Positions 52,782 through 61,837 of a stretch of DNA of 64,000 nucleotides are shown one piece after another (position 1 is the first letter of the stretch; every line of letters begins with the position of its first letter). The position numbers were made by a program, and so were the translations under genes. Source of the DNA: Sediminibacter sp. Hel_I_10 (GTDB lineage: Bacteria > Bacteroidota > Bacteroidia > Flavobacteriales > Flavobacteriaceae); assembly GCF_000688335.1 (NCBI RefSeq), contig NZ_JHZX01000001.1, forward strand, positions 3,472,001 to 3,536,000, in the 5' to 3' direction. The notes under the pieces were generated by a model. The model was not told where the DNA came from and did not search any database. It worked only from the letters and a program-made list of their open reading frames with translations.

Positions 52782-55700
52782 TTGAGACTTATGAGAATGT
52801 GCTTCTACCTAATACTGTCTTTTTTTCTATACAATGTTCACGCACAAGAACCAGTCAAAATAGATTCCTTAAAACTTGAATTGTCAGGTTCTAAGACAGA
52901 TTTACAACGATATGAAAATCTCAATCTCATCATTAGGTATTATCTCACAAAGAGTATGGACTCTGCAAAGGTCTACAATAATAAAGTTTTGGCAATCGCA
53001 CAGAGAACAAAAGATAATGAGCTTGCCATAAATGCTTATAACCTAGGATCTACATATTATTATTATAACTCCCAAACCGATAGTTGTCTTTTACTCGTAA
53101 AAAAAGCACTGAAATTGGTGCAGTTATCTGGTGATCATAAGATGACTTCAGATGTGTATCGCAAACTAGCTATTTTGAGTAGAGCAGTTCCAGACTTTGA
53201 AGCTTATGAGGTCTATGGCAAATTGGCATTGGAGGAGGCAAAATTATCGGGTGATGCAGAGGTTTTATCATCTGCTCTTGTTGTTAATGGAAATATTCAT
53301 TTCAATAAAAATGATTATTCTAATGCGCTCAAATACTATTTAAAAATCGATTCCCTCCATACGGTAAACCAAAGTAAAAGTTCTAACCTCACGTTTGCAT
53401 ACGAAAATATCGCACTTATTTACACAGAGTTAAAAAATGATAAAGCACTTAAATATCTTGATAAAAGTATGTTGGTTCATAAGGAGCTTAATGATGAAGC
53501 GGGTTTTAATAATTCTATTAGACTAAAGGCTAGTTACTATAGTAATAAAAAAGATTACAAGGCTGCTATTGAGAACCTTGAAAAGGTATTACCTTTTTAT
53601 GAATCGTTTGGGATGCCGAATAAATTAGTTGAAATTTACAGTGAACTGGCTCTCTGTTTCACGTATGAAGATCAATTAAAAGAGGCAAAATTCTATTTGG
53701 ATAAAGGAATCGAAATTTCCAAAACCGAAGGATTTAATAGGTTCGGCACCAATGCCATTCAATTTAGTGCTGGTGTCTATTTTTTAAAACTGAAGGATTA
53801 TAAAATGGCCATTTCTTTTTTTGAGGAGGCATTATCTACAGCGCCTTCACAAGGTACTGATTACTATCTTAGGGAGAGAAAAGAAATTTCCGAAGGCCTT
53901 AAAACAGCTTATGCAGGTCTCAAAGATTATGAAAATGCTTTTAAAGCAAATGAGAGACTCCTCATTTTAAATGATAGCTTAAATTTATTAAATAGCGAAA
54001 AGTTAACTACTGAAATTGACGCTAAATATCAAACCGAGAAAAAGGAACAGGAAATAGCTCTTTTGAGATCACAAAGTGAGCTCGAAGCACAAAAGCAAAA
54101 GAGTCAGCGTAGTGTCTTGCTTGGAGGTATTGCCTTAACATCTTTAGCTGGGATTTTTATTTTCGTTTTGTATAGAAATCGAAGAAAGACCAATGATAAA
54201 TTGCGGGAATTAGATAGTGCTAAATCTCGTTTTTTTGAAAATATTTCTCATGAGTTTAGAACACCACTCTCCTTAATTCAAGGGCCAATCGATGATCAAT
54301 TGGAGAAAGAACAATTAGGCACACAAGAAAAGGCCAATCTTAAAATTGCCAAGAAAAATGCGATAAGACTTTTAACCTTGGTTGATCAAATTTTAGATCT
54401 TTCAAAACTAGAATCAGGTCAATTTAAACTAAACGTACAGGACAATAATTTAAAAACGTTTCTCGATGCACTCTTGTCTTCTTTTTCCTATCAAGCAGAA
54501 AAACATCAGCAAAGCTTCAACTATAAATCATCTATATCCAATGCGCATTTTTGGTTTGATGCCGATGTTTTGGAGAAAATTATTTGCAATCTTATTTCTA
54601 ACGCTATTAAGTACAGCCCCATTAAGGCCGAGATAGAAATCGATCTTAATGTTTCTGAGGAAAAACAATTAGAATTTAGTATTCAGAATTCTGGCATTCA
54701 ACTTACAGAAACAGAATTGAATCATATTTTTAGCCGCTTTTACAGTACTGCGGAAAACGGAAATGCTGTGGGCACTGGCATTGGTTTAGCGCTTACAAAA
54801 GAATTGGTAGAACGCCATAAAGGCACTATCGCAGCCACGAGTACAAAAGAGAATGTAAGGTTTGTATTTAAGATTCCTGTATACGAAAATGCTTTTTTAG
54901 CCGAAGAAATCGTCTCACAGCCTACTGCTTTAGATACAAGTTTTGAGAATTTTAGAATGCAACAGCGAAATGATGTAGAAGAACATGTCGTTAATGAAGC
55001 GATTTTTCAGCAAAAAAATGAGCAATCAGAACACACTGAAGATTTAGATCAACCCATCTTGCTCATCGTTGATGATAATGAAGATCTAAGAACCTACATC
55101 AAATCAATTTTTGAGCAGCGTTTTCAAGTAATAACTGCATCTGACGGATTTGAAGGTTTGAAGGTCGCTTTGGCAAAGGTGCCAGACCTGATTATTACCG
55201 ATTTAATGATGCCCAACGAGGACGGTTTAAAATTTACCGAAAAATGCAAGATCAATCCTATAACATCCCATATCCCTGTGGTGATGTTGACTGCTAAGGC
55301 TGGCGATGAAAACACATTGATAGGTCTCGAGACGGGTGCAGACGCATATCTTACAAAACCGTTTAATACCAAAATATTAAAAGCTACGGTAGATAATTTA
55401 CTCGAAAATCGTAAAAAACTTCAAGATCGGTTTAGCCAAGAGGTCATATTAATGCCCAAAGATATTGCCATCAACTCAGTAGATGAACAATTTATTACAA
55501 ACTTACAAACGGTTCTTGATGAACAATTGGTAGAATCAGATTTTAATGCCGAAAGTTTTGCAAAAGCGCTTCATATGAGCAGAATGCAGCTGCACCGAAA
55601 ATTAAAAGCAGTTACAGGTAAAACCGCTACAGAGTTTATAAGATTTCAACGCCTTAAGCTCGCTGCCTCCTTACTGAAAAAATCTGATGCCAATATTTCT

Positions 55701-55802
55701 GAGATTGGATATTCGGTAGGTTTCAATAACCACTCTTATTTCACCAAATGTTTTAAGGAGCATTATGGAGTTTCACCTACAGATTTTTCTAAATCTTCTT
55801 AA
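52782..55802 (+). CDS. Hybrid TPR sensor kinase / receiver / AraC regulator
   Basis: 1006 residues in one chain. Signal peptide to about residue 22, then TPR-type helical repeats in the periplasm (about 30-420), a coiled coil, one membrane helix (GGIALTSLAGIFIFVLY, about 448-464), HisKA core with phospho-His490 in ENISHEFRTPLSL, HATPase (NAIKYSP, VGTGIGLAL), a receiver (about 755-870, phospho-Asp807 in LIITDLMMPNEDG, Lys in YLTKPFN), and an AraC-type double HTH at the C-terminus (about 905-1004; MQLHRKLKAVTGKTATEFI and ISEIGYSVGFNNHSYFTKCFKEHYGVSPTDF). It is a one-protein two-component system, HTCS-like, but with TPR rather than propeller sensing. It is followed by, and may control, the secreted-protein operon starting at 56174. 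Confidence 0.95.
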   Translation: MRLMRMCFYLILSFFLYNVHAQEPVKIDSLKLELSGSKTDLQRYENLNLIIRYYLTKSMDSAKVYNNKVLAIAQRTKDNELAINAYNLGSTYYYYNSQTDSCLLLVKKALKLVQLSGDHKMTSDVYRKLAILSRAVPDFEAYEVYGKLALEEAKLSGDAEVLSSALVVNGNIHFNKNDYSNALKYYLKIDSLHTVNQSKSSNLTFAYENIALIYTELKNDKALKYLDKSMLVHKELNDEAGFNNSIRLKASYYSNKKDYKAAIENLEKVLPFYESFGMPNKLVEIYSELALCFTYEDQLKEAKFYLDKGIEISKTEGFNRFGTNAIQFSAGVYFLKLKDYKMAISFFEEALSTAPSQGTDYYLRERKEISEGLKTAYAGLKDYENAFKANERLLILNDSLNLLNSEKLTTEIDAKYQTEKKEQEIALLRSQSELEAQKQKSQRSVLLGGIALTSLAGIFIFVLYRNRRKTNDKLRELDSAKSRFFENISHEFRTPLSLIQGPIDDQLEKEQLGTQEKANLKIAKKNAIRLLTLVDQILDLSKLESGQFKLNVQDNNLKTFLDALLSSFSYQAEKHQQSFNYKSSISNAHFWFDADVLEKIICNLISNAIKYSPIKAEIEIDLNVSEEKQLEFSIQNSGIQLTETELNHIFSRFYSTAENGNAVGTGIGLALTKELVERHKGTIAATSTKENVRFVFKIPVYENAFLAEEIVSQPTALDTSFENFRMQQRNDVEEHVVNEAIFQQKNEQSEHTEDLDQPILLIVDDNEDLRTYIKSIFEQRFQVITASDGFEGLKVALAKVPDLIITDLMMPNEDGLKFTEKCKINPITSHIPVVMLTAKAGDENTLIGLETGADAYLTKPFNTKILKATVDNLLENRKKLQDRFSQEVILMPKDIAINSVDEQFITNLQTVLDEQLVESDFNAESFAKALHMSRMQLHRKLKAVTGKTATEFIRFQRLKLAASLLKKSDANISEIGYSVGFNNHSYFTKCFKEHYGVSPTDFSKSS

Positions 55803-56173
55803 AAGGTTTTCAAATAATTCTCTATTAGTTATTCTTCAAGTTATTATATGATTTTTCATGTAATTACATTGAATACATATGTCTATTTAAAATCGAAATA
55901 GAACATATTATTTATAATCTTAAAAATGAATCTTCGATTGTTCTTGTCTCGAGACAAAACATAAAATTTACTATTTCAAAACGCAGTCAATTACCTTCGT
56001 TGGTTCTAGTTATCATCTTAAATAACAAATAATTATCTACGCACAACCCCCCGTATACAGTAGCTTGTTACATATCATCAAGCCTTTGTTACATAGTTGA
56101 TAGCTAGAATGATGCTTTCCTGATTTCTTTGTTCTAGCAACAATATTCCAGTTCTATAGAATGGCAATTTTTG
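55803..56173. other. Intergenic stretch before the secreted-protein operon
   Basis: 371 AT-rich bases between the hybrid regulator gene and the first small ORF of the downstream run. No gene seen. Direct TTGTTACAT/TTTGTTACATAG-like copies near 56068-56098 (CTTGTTACATATCATCAAGC and CTTTGTTACATAGTTGATAG) look like two half-sites and could be regulator-binding DNA, but this is a guess. Confidence 0.4.
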
Positions 56174-56329
56174 ATGAAAAGAAAAAAACGCATCCTACAA
56201 GGCACACTCCCTAAAATGCCAAGTCGCATCATTTTTTTAAATACGCGTCATCTTGAACCTGGAATATATGAACTCAAAATTGTAAACCAAAACGAATTAA
56301 TCCAATCCATTCAATTCTTGAAAAAATGA
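56174..56329 (+). CDS. Small ORF with T9SS-sorting-domain-like end (51 aa)
   Basis: 51-residue ORF from the ATG at 56174: a basic start (MKRKKRILQGTLPKMPSR) and the C-terminal run EPGIYELKIVNQNELIQSIQFLKK. That end resembles the beta-strand pattern of type A C-terminal sorting domains of type IX secretion (GIYxLKI...KxxKK). The stop TGA overlaps the ATG of the next gene as ATGA (56326-56329), a translational coupling that argues for a real gene. No signal peptide, so if the end is a sorting-domain remnant, the protein is a decayed piece. Could also be a leader peptide for the operon. Function unknown. Confidence 0.4.
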   Translation: MKRKKRILQGTLPKMPSRIIFLNTRHLEPGIYELKIVNQNELIQSIQFLKK

Positions 56330-57312
56330 AAAAACTCACATGTTTACCAATCCTATTTTTGACAGCACTATTGTTTAGCTGTGATGCCGATGATGACACA
56401 ACAAGCGATGATCCCGTCAATACATTAACCTTGGAACTAACAGAGCATACCCAACAAGACCAAATAGGAGACTTTGCCGAGAATGCCATGGTCGAATTTA
56501 ACGGATACGTTTGGTCAACGGGCGGTTACAACGCCTATAGTGGCGGAGAAAGAATTAGCGAAGTTTGGAGAAGTGCCAATGGTATCGCCTGGGAGTCTGT
56601 AACCTACGATCAATTTGAGGCACGATCTAACCATACGCTTACCGTTTTTGATGGGAAGATGTGGTTAATTGGTGGCATAGACAATACAAATACGTTTTTA
56701 GAGGATGTTTGGTATTCCAGTGATGGGGAAACTTGGGTTTTGGCAACCGATTCACCAGCATATTTGGCGGCCTCCTATCACAGCGTTGTTGTGTTTAACA
56801 ACAGGCTCTATCTCATCAAAGATGGTGTTAGTGCGACAGTGGTTTGGTCTTCTGCAGATGGTGTGCTTTGGGAAGAGGAAACGAGTAATGCATTTCCATC
56901 CAGGGAAGATTTTGAAGCTGTCGTATTCAACAACGAACTTTATGTTTTAGGTGGTTTTCACACCAGTACCAAATTTAATGAGATTTGGAAAAGTAGCGAT
57001 GGTATATCATGGTCACAAGTAGCAACCAATACGGTTTTTTCTCCCCGTAACTCCCATACTGCCACTGTTTATGAAGGAAAGGTATTTGTTGCCGGTGGGA
57101 TCAATAACGCTCCAATAGGTGAATTATGGTATAGCGAGGATATGGTCAACTGGTTTGAATATACACCGCTCACATCCACAATCGGCCTTTATGATCATGC
57201 TGCTCTAAATTATGCTGGTGAAATCTACTTGTGGGGTGGTCGCGAGGGTAGTTTGGGAGGCTCATGGCCGCTTACCGGGAAAATAAGAAGTATTAATCAA
57301 ATAACACCGTGA
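56326..57312 (+). CDS. Kelch-like repeat lipoprotein
   Basis: 328 residues. Signal peptide with lipobox ...ALLFSC (Cys19), then an Asp/Thr-rich linker. Five to six Kelch-type repeats of about 48-50 residues share the pattern (x)VxVFNNxLYVLGGxxxxxxxNDVWxSSDGxxW, e.g. VFDGKMWLIGGIDNT, VWYSSDGETWV, VFNNELYVLGGFHTS, IWKSSDGISWS, VYEGKVFVAGGINNA, LWYSEDMVNWF. A beta-propeller on the outer surface is expected; ligand unknown. First large gene of the run; its start overlaps the small upstream ORF, and the next gene starts three bases after its stop. Confidence 0.85.
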   Translation: MKKLTCLPILFLTALLFSCDADDDTTSDDPVNTLTLELTEHTQQDQIGDFAENAMVEFNGYVWSTGGYNAYSGGERISEVWRSANGIAWESVTYDQFEARSNHTLTVFDGKMWLIGGIDNTNTFLEDVWYSSDGETWVLATDSPAYLAASYHSVVVFNNRLYLIKDGVSATVVWSSADGVLWEEETSNAFPSREDFEAVVFNNELYVLGGFHTSTKFNEIWKSSDGISWSQVATNTVFSPRNSHTATVYEGKVFVAGGINNAPIGELWYSEDMVNWFEYTPLTSTIGLYDHAALNYAGEIYLWGGREGSLGGSWPLTGKIRSINQITP

Positions 57313-57314
57313 TT

Positions 57315-58328
57315 ATGAAAATGTCTATTCAACGACTAACGCTGTTAGTTCTTCTAGTTATTATAACAGCTTGCAACAAGGATTCTGATACTGATGCTGT
57401 TAATACAATAACAGACGTTTACGTCGCAGGATTTGATGACAATGGATTAAGAACAGTTGCAACACTTTGGAAAAACGGTGTAGGAACGCCACTTACAGAT
57501 GGTACCAACTATTCTGAAGCTACTTCTGTATTTGTTGCGGGTACCGATATCTATGTCGCAGGTTACGAATATAATGGAACAAATGAAGTGGCTAAACTAT
57601 GGAAAAATGGTATAGAAATTTCTTTGACCGATGGGTCAAATAATGCATTGGCCAATTCAATTTATGTTTCTGATGGCGATGTGTATGTCGCCGGAAGTGA
57701 GTCCAGTAATGCCAAATTGTGGAGAAATGGTATCGAAATTCCTTTGACCGATGGTACTAATCGGTCATTTGCCCATTCAGTTTATGTTTCTGGTGATGAC
57801 GTCTATGTAGCTGGATTTGAAACGCAAAATTCTGTAGATATAGCTAAAATTTGGAAAAATGGTATTGCTATGCCATTAACAGATGGACTTCATCACGCTG
57901 AAGCATTGTCTGTATTTGTATGGGACAATGATGTATATGCTACAGGATACGAATCTAATGGCACATTTAAAGTCGCCAAAACATGGAATAATGGGATAGA
58001 AATCCCTTTGACCGATGGGATCAATAATGCAATTGCCTCTTCGGTTTATGTTTTGGGAACAGCTTTTTATGTCGTTGGATATGAAAGAGAAAGTGGTGTT
58101 GATGTCCCTAGATTATGGCTAAATGGAATGGAAACGTTCGTCTCTGATGATACAAGTTCTTTAAGATACAAGGCGGTTTATGTTTTGGACAACGATGTGT
58201 ATATCATTGGAACTGAAGATGCAAATTCCAGACAAAATGTAAAATTATGGTTCAATGGTACTGAGTCCTCCTTAACACAGAATTCTTCGTATGCAACTGT
58301 AAATAGTGTGTTTGTAGTAAAAAATTAA
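57315..58328 (+). CDS. Repeat-rich beta-propeller-like lipoprotein
   Basis: 337 residues from the ATG at 57315 (a GTG at 57309 overlapping the previous gene is less likely). Signal peptide with VIITAC lipobox. The mature protein is about seven repeats of about 44 residues, each carrying SVYVxGxDVYVAGYExNG, AKLWKNGIEIPLTDG and neighbours. Repeats are also similar at the DNA level (TTTGACCGATGGG etc.), indicating recent duplication or gene conversion. A beta-propeller surface protein is likely. No enzyme motif. Sits between two Kelch-type lipoprotein genes in an operon. Confidence 0.85.
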   Translation: MKMSIQRLTLLVLLVIITACNKDSDTDAVNTITDVYVAGFDDNGLRTVATLWKNGVGTPLTDGTNYSEATSVFVAGTDIYVAGYEYNGTNEVAKLWKNGIEISLTDGSNNALANSIYVSDGDVYVAGSESSNAKLWRNGIEIPLTDGTNRSFAHSVYVSGDDVYVAGFETQNSVDIAKIWKNGIAMPLTDGLHHAEALSVFVWDNDVYATGYESNGTFKVAKTWNNGIEIPLTDGINNAIASSVYVLGTAFYVVGYERESGVDVPRLWLNGMETFVSDDTSSLRYKAVYVLDNDVYIIGTEDANSRQNVKLWFNGTESSLTQNSSYATVNSVFVVKN

Positions 58329-58384
58329 GTAACTGTTCTTCTATACATACTACGGTATTAAAAATTGAAATAAAGCAAAAAATA

Positions 58385-59641
58385 ATGAAAAATATACAAA
58401 TTAAATCAGCACTAATATTACTCATTATTACCCTTTTTGGATGTGGTAAAAATGATGATGATGGTTCATCCAATTTGGCGCCAGAAGCCTTCGAGCTTAT
58501 TGGTGTTACCAATGGAGCTATTGAGGTAGGATTGTTCCCTACATTTAGCTGGAACGATGCTATAGATCCTGAAAATGATGAGATAAGTTATAGCCTAATT
58601 ATAGATTCGGAAATGCAACCTACTACCATTGCTGAAACAAACATCTCTGGCAACTCGGTAACTATTTCGAACAGACTAAAATTATTTACGACCTATTATT
58701 GGAAAATACGTGCTACGGATACTTTTGGGAATACCACCGAAAGCGAGACCTTTAGTTTTACGACACGTAACATAGGCATAAGTTCAACGCCTCTAGTTGA
58801 AAACGCTGGGTTCTCAGCAAGAGAAAATCATAACACGATAGTTTTTGAAAATGAACTTTATGTTATACATGGAGACGATGGCTTTCTCTTTACAGATTTA
58901 AATGATGTTTGGACTTCATACGATGGGCAAAACTGGACCTTAAAAAATAACAATACGGTATTTGAAGGTAGAAGTTCCCCTTCTACCATTGTTTTTGATG
59001 ATGAACTTTGGCTCATAGGCGGGCAGTCGGGATTAGTGATTTATGATAGCGATGTATGGCGTTCATCAAACGGTTCTAATTGGTCCTTAGTAACCAGTGC
59101 CGCACCGTTTACTGGTCGATCAGGTCATTCTTCAGTAGTGTTTAACGATAAAATATGGGTCGTCGGAGGTGGATATCCACTGAACAATGATGTTTGGTCT
59201 TCATCAGATGGTATCAATTGGGCCTTGGAAACAGCAAGTGCGCAATTCTCTACTAGATTATACCATTCATTAGTCGTCTTTGACAATAAGATGTGGGTTA
59301 TTGGCGGTTTACTTTCGAACACAGATTACGCTACAGACGTTTGGTCCTCAACAGACGGTGTCAATTGGGTCGAGTCTTCAAATAATGCTCCCTTTTCAAC
59401 GAATTCAAAGTCAACTAGTGTTGTTTTAGATGACAAATTATGGGTCTTTGGCCCTGGATCGATTGGTGGTAGCAATAACCTTTGGCACACAACAGATGGT
59501 AATAACTGGACTTTAGCGGTTGAGAATGTGCCCTTTTCGTCTAGGTCTGGATATACGTCAACAGTATTTAACAATAAAATATTTATCATCGGCGGATACG
59601 ATTTTACAGGGCACAAAAATGACGTTTGGGTCTTCGAATAA
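58385..59641 (+). CDS. Fn3/Kelch-like repeat lipoprotein
   Basis: 418 residues. Signal peptide ending LIITLFGC (lipobox Cys20), then an Fn3-like domain (about 30-130; PTFSWNDAIDPENDEISYSLII ... TYYWKIRATDTFGNT), then at least five Kelch-type repeats of about 50 residues (LWLIGGQSGLVIYDSDVWRS, KIWVVGGGYPLNNDVWSS, MWVIGGLLSNTDYATDVWS, LWVFGPGSIGG, IFIIGGYDFTGHKNDVWVFE). Same repeat type as the first gene in the run, so the two are paralogues with different N-terminal domains. Surface-exposed propeller; ligand unknown. Confidence 0.87.
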   Translation: MKNIQIKSALILLIITLFGCGKNDDDGSSNLAPEAFELIGVTNGAIEVGLFPTFSWNDAIDPENDEISYSLIIDSEMQPTTIAETNISGNSVTISNRLKLFTTYYWKIRATDTFGNTTESETFSFTTRNIGISSTPLVENAGFSARENHNTIVFENELYVIHGDDGFLFTDLNDVWTSYDGQNWTLKNNNTVFEGRSSPSTIVFDDELWLIGGQSGLVIYDSDVWRSSNGSNWSLVTSAAPFTGRSGHSSVVFNDKIWVVGGGYPLNNDVWSSSDGINWALETASAQFSTRLYHSLVVFDNKMWVIGGLLSNTDYATDVWSSTDGVNWVESSNNAPFSTNSKSTSVVLDDKLWVFGPGSIGGSNNLWHTTDGNNWTLAVENVPFSSRSGYTSTVFNNKIFIIGGYDFTGHKNDVWVFE

Positions 59642-59661
59642 ATAATTATAAAAAATAAGTT

Positions 59662-60165
59662 ATGAAACAATTACAACATATTATAATGGCAATAACTGCA
59701 TCAATCTTTCTGCTAGGTTGCAATTCAGATGATGACAATGCTCAAAGCCCAGAAGCACTATTAAGCTTTGAAACACTTGCAGCAAGTGACATTGCAGCCA
59801 TGGAAAACACCATGGCGAGCCTTACCTTAAATGGTACTAACGATACTGGGGTTCTTTGGGACGATGGTAAAGTACTGCTTTACAAAACCAGCGATGGACG
59901 TCTTGGTAAATTAAGAGTACTCAACCTGGGTTTATCCAATGCACAATTGACCATTGAGGCGGTTACCTACAATACAGACGGCAATATACACCGTTCAACC
60001 GATAGTCTTGAAATTCAAGGGAATGATGAATTTGATCTTGACGAAATGGTACTTGGTTGGAGTGTAAGCCCAAATGATTTTTTATGGGAGCGCGTTACTG
60101 AATTACAGACCAGAATCTCACCGCTCAATGAATTCATATTCGTTGAATGGGAAGCTGTAAATTAA
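59662..60165 (+). CDS. Small lipoprotein of unknown function
   Basis: 167 residues. Signal peptide ends ASIFLLGC (lipobox Cys20), followed by an acidic DDDNA linker. The mature part is beta-rich: WDDGKVLLYKTSDGRLGKLRVLNLGLSNAQLTIEAVTY and HRSTDSLEIQGNDEFDLDEM, ending with EFIFVEWEAVN. No family recognised. It starts 20 bases after the Kelch gene and is followed 20 bases later by the next gene, in the same operon. Its WxDGKxLxYKTSDGRxGKLRV strand resembles a lipocalin- or propeller-like sheet, but I would not name a function. Confidence 0.7.
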   Translation: MKQLQHIIMAITASIFLLGCNSDDDNAQSPEALLSFETLAASDIAAMENTMASLTLNGTNDTGVLWDDGKVLLYKTSDGRLGKLRVLNLGLSNAQLTIEAVTYNTDGNIHRSTDSLEIQGNDEFDLDEMVLGWSVSPNDFLWERVTELQTRISPLNEFIFVEWEAVN

Positions 60166-60185
60166 ACATTTAAAACTGAATATAT

Positions 60186-60554
60186 ATGAAAACTTCAAGC
60201 ACACTTTTATTATTGGTTGCCCTATTGACCATGCAGATTTCCTTTTCACAAACCGAAAAAAAGAATGAGAAAAAAGAAAGCAAATCGGAAAAAACCAATG
60301 ACAATTATATGGATCTACAGACCAAGAGCCTGACTAAAGTTTTTGGTTCAGATTTAAGTGGAAATCCGGACGGAAAAGCCATTGGCTATTTAGAACTTTT
60401 GGAACAATTGGATTTACCACCTGAACAAAAAACCAAATTGAGAAATCAATATTATCTACAGAGCAAAACACTTACAGAAAAGCAGAAGGACTCTTTAGGA
60501 CAAGTATTTGCCAAACAGCTTAAGGAAGCCCAGAAAGAAGAACTTAAAAACTAA
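60186..60554 (+). CDS. Small secreted helical protein
   Basis: 122 residues. Signal peptide MKTSSTLLLLVALLTMQISFSQ, then a very Lys/Glu-rich disordered stretch (KKNEKKESKSEKTNDNY) and a helical C-terminal half (LELLEQLDLPPEQKTKLRNQYYLQSKTLTEKQKDSLGQVFAKQLKEAQKEEL) that resembles Spy/CpxP-like or LTXXQ-type periplasmic helical hairpins by its spacing of Leu and Gln, without a clear LTxxQ motif. The stop lies one base before the ATG of the OmpA-family gene, so the two are coupled. Role could be a chaperone or partner of the OmpA-like protein (inference). Confidence 0.65.
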   Translation: MKTSSTLLLLVALLTMQISFSQTEKKNEKKESKSEKTNDNYMDLQTKSLTKVFGSDLSGNPDGKAIGYLELLEQLDLPPEQKTKLRNQYYLQSKTLTEKQKDSLGQVFAKQLKEAQKEELKN

Positions 60555-60555
60555 A

Positions 60556-61833
60556 ATGATGAAGATCTTAAAAGTAATTTTTATACTGGCAGTTTTGATG
60601 AACTGCTCAACTGTTGACGCTCAAATTTTTAAGAAACTCGCTAAAAAAGCTGAGAAAGCTGCAGAGCGCACAGTTGAAAGACGTGTGGAACGCGAGAGCG
60701 AAAAAAAGACCGACCAAGCATTGGATAGTGTTTTTGATAAAAAGGGCAATAAAAAAAGCAAAAGAAAAAATAGAAGTAAAAAGGGAGAACCTAATCCCAA
60801 AAGTGAAGAGGTTTCTAAAGCGTCAACTAAAAGAGATATCAACCGTGCCCCAGATTTTGAGCCAGGTAATGTTAGCATCTTTGACGATCGTTTTTCTAAA
60901 GAGAATCCAGGAGACTTTCCTGCAAATTGGGACACTAATGGTAGCGGAGAACTGGTGATTATAGATGGTGTTAAATGGTTGCGATTGGGAGGCAATTCCA
61001 CTTATGTTCCTATTCTCGACAAAGCACCGCCAGAAGATTATACAATAGAGTTCGATCTGCTGGTAACTGGACTTGACAAAAAAACGAGTTCTAGTTCTAG
61101 GATCAACTTACTCCTCGAAGATACCGAGCGCTTTGGCAAACCAAAATCATTTGCCATGGTAGAACTATCGCCGTCGCAATTTATAGAATCTCAAGGTGTG
61201 GTTGAAAAAAATGAAAATGGGAAACGTATTTTCAGGAATAAAATAGGTAAGGATTATCGGGAGGCCATAGACGGGCAATCGCATATTTCTATAGCTATCA
61301 ACAAATCCCGTATGCGGATTTGGATGAATGAGAACAAACTGATTGACATTCCAAGATTGGTCCCAGAAGGCAAAATGACCTTTAAGCTACAAACGCTATC
61401 CTTGCGTGACGAATTTGGTAAAGACGAAGTCTATATTTCTAATTTTAAAATGGCCAGTGCAGGCGAGGATAACCGTAGCAAATTATTGACCGAGGGCAAG
61501 TTATCCACTAACGCCATTCAGTTTGAATCGGGAAGCGATAAAATCTTACCATCATCTTTTGCGATTATACGCGAGATCGCATCCGTTTTAGAGCAAAACC
61601 CAGAGGTCAACATTGCTATTATAGGTCACACCGATAGCGATGGAGATGACAGTAGCAACTTGATATTGTCACAACAACGAGCAGCTTCAGTAAAAAAAGC
61701 CATGCATTTTCAATATGGTATTGCCGAAAAACGCATGCAAACTGAAGGTAAGGGAGAAAATGATCCGATAGTAAAGAATACTTCCGAAGCAGGTAAAGCA
61801 CAAAATAGACGTGTAGAATTTATAAAACTATAA
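60556..61833 (+). CDS. OmpA-family outer-membrane protein
   Basis: 425 residues from the ATG at 60556 (an in-frame ATG at 60508 lies inside the upstream gene). Signal peptide MMKILKVIFILAVLMNCSTVDAQ. Highly basic linker (about 25-90; KAAERTVERRVERE...KKSKRKNRSKK), then a beta-sandwich/lectin-like region (about 110-310; FDDRFSKENPGDFPANW, YTIEFDLLVTG, HISIAINKSRMRIWM) and the OmpA peptidoglycan-binding domain (about 325-425; IQFESGSDKILPSSFAII, IIGHTDSDGDDSSNLILS, QNRRVEFIKL). Anchors the outer membrane to the wall. The middle domain resembles concanavalin-type sheets. Co-transcribed with the genes around it. Confidence 0.88.
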   Translation: MMKILKVIFILAVLMNCSTVDAQIFKKLAKKAEKAAERTVERRVERESEKKTDQALDSVFDKKGNKKSKRKNRSKKGEPNPKSEEVSKASTKRDINRAPDFEPGNVSIFDDRFSKENPGDFPANWDTNGSGELVIIDGVKWLRLGGNSTYVPILDKAPPEDYTIEFDLLVTGLDKKTSSSSRINLLLEDTERFGKPKSFAMVELSPSQFIESQGVVEKNENGKRIFRNKIGKDYREAIDGQSHISIAINKSRMRIWMNENKLIDIPRLVPEGKMTFKLQTLSLRDEFGKDEVYISNFKMASAGEDNRSKLLTEGKLSTNAIQFESGSDKILPSSFAIIREIASVLEQNPEVNIAIIGHTDSDGDDSSNLILSQQRAASVKKAMHFQYGIAEKRMQTEGKGENDPIVKNTSEAGKAQNRRVEFIKL

Positions 61834-61837
61834 ACAC

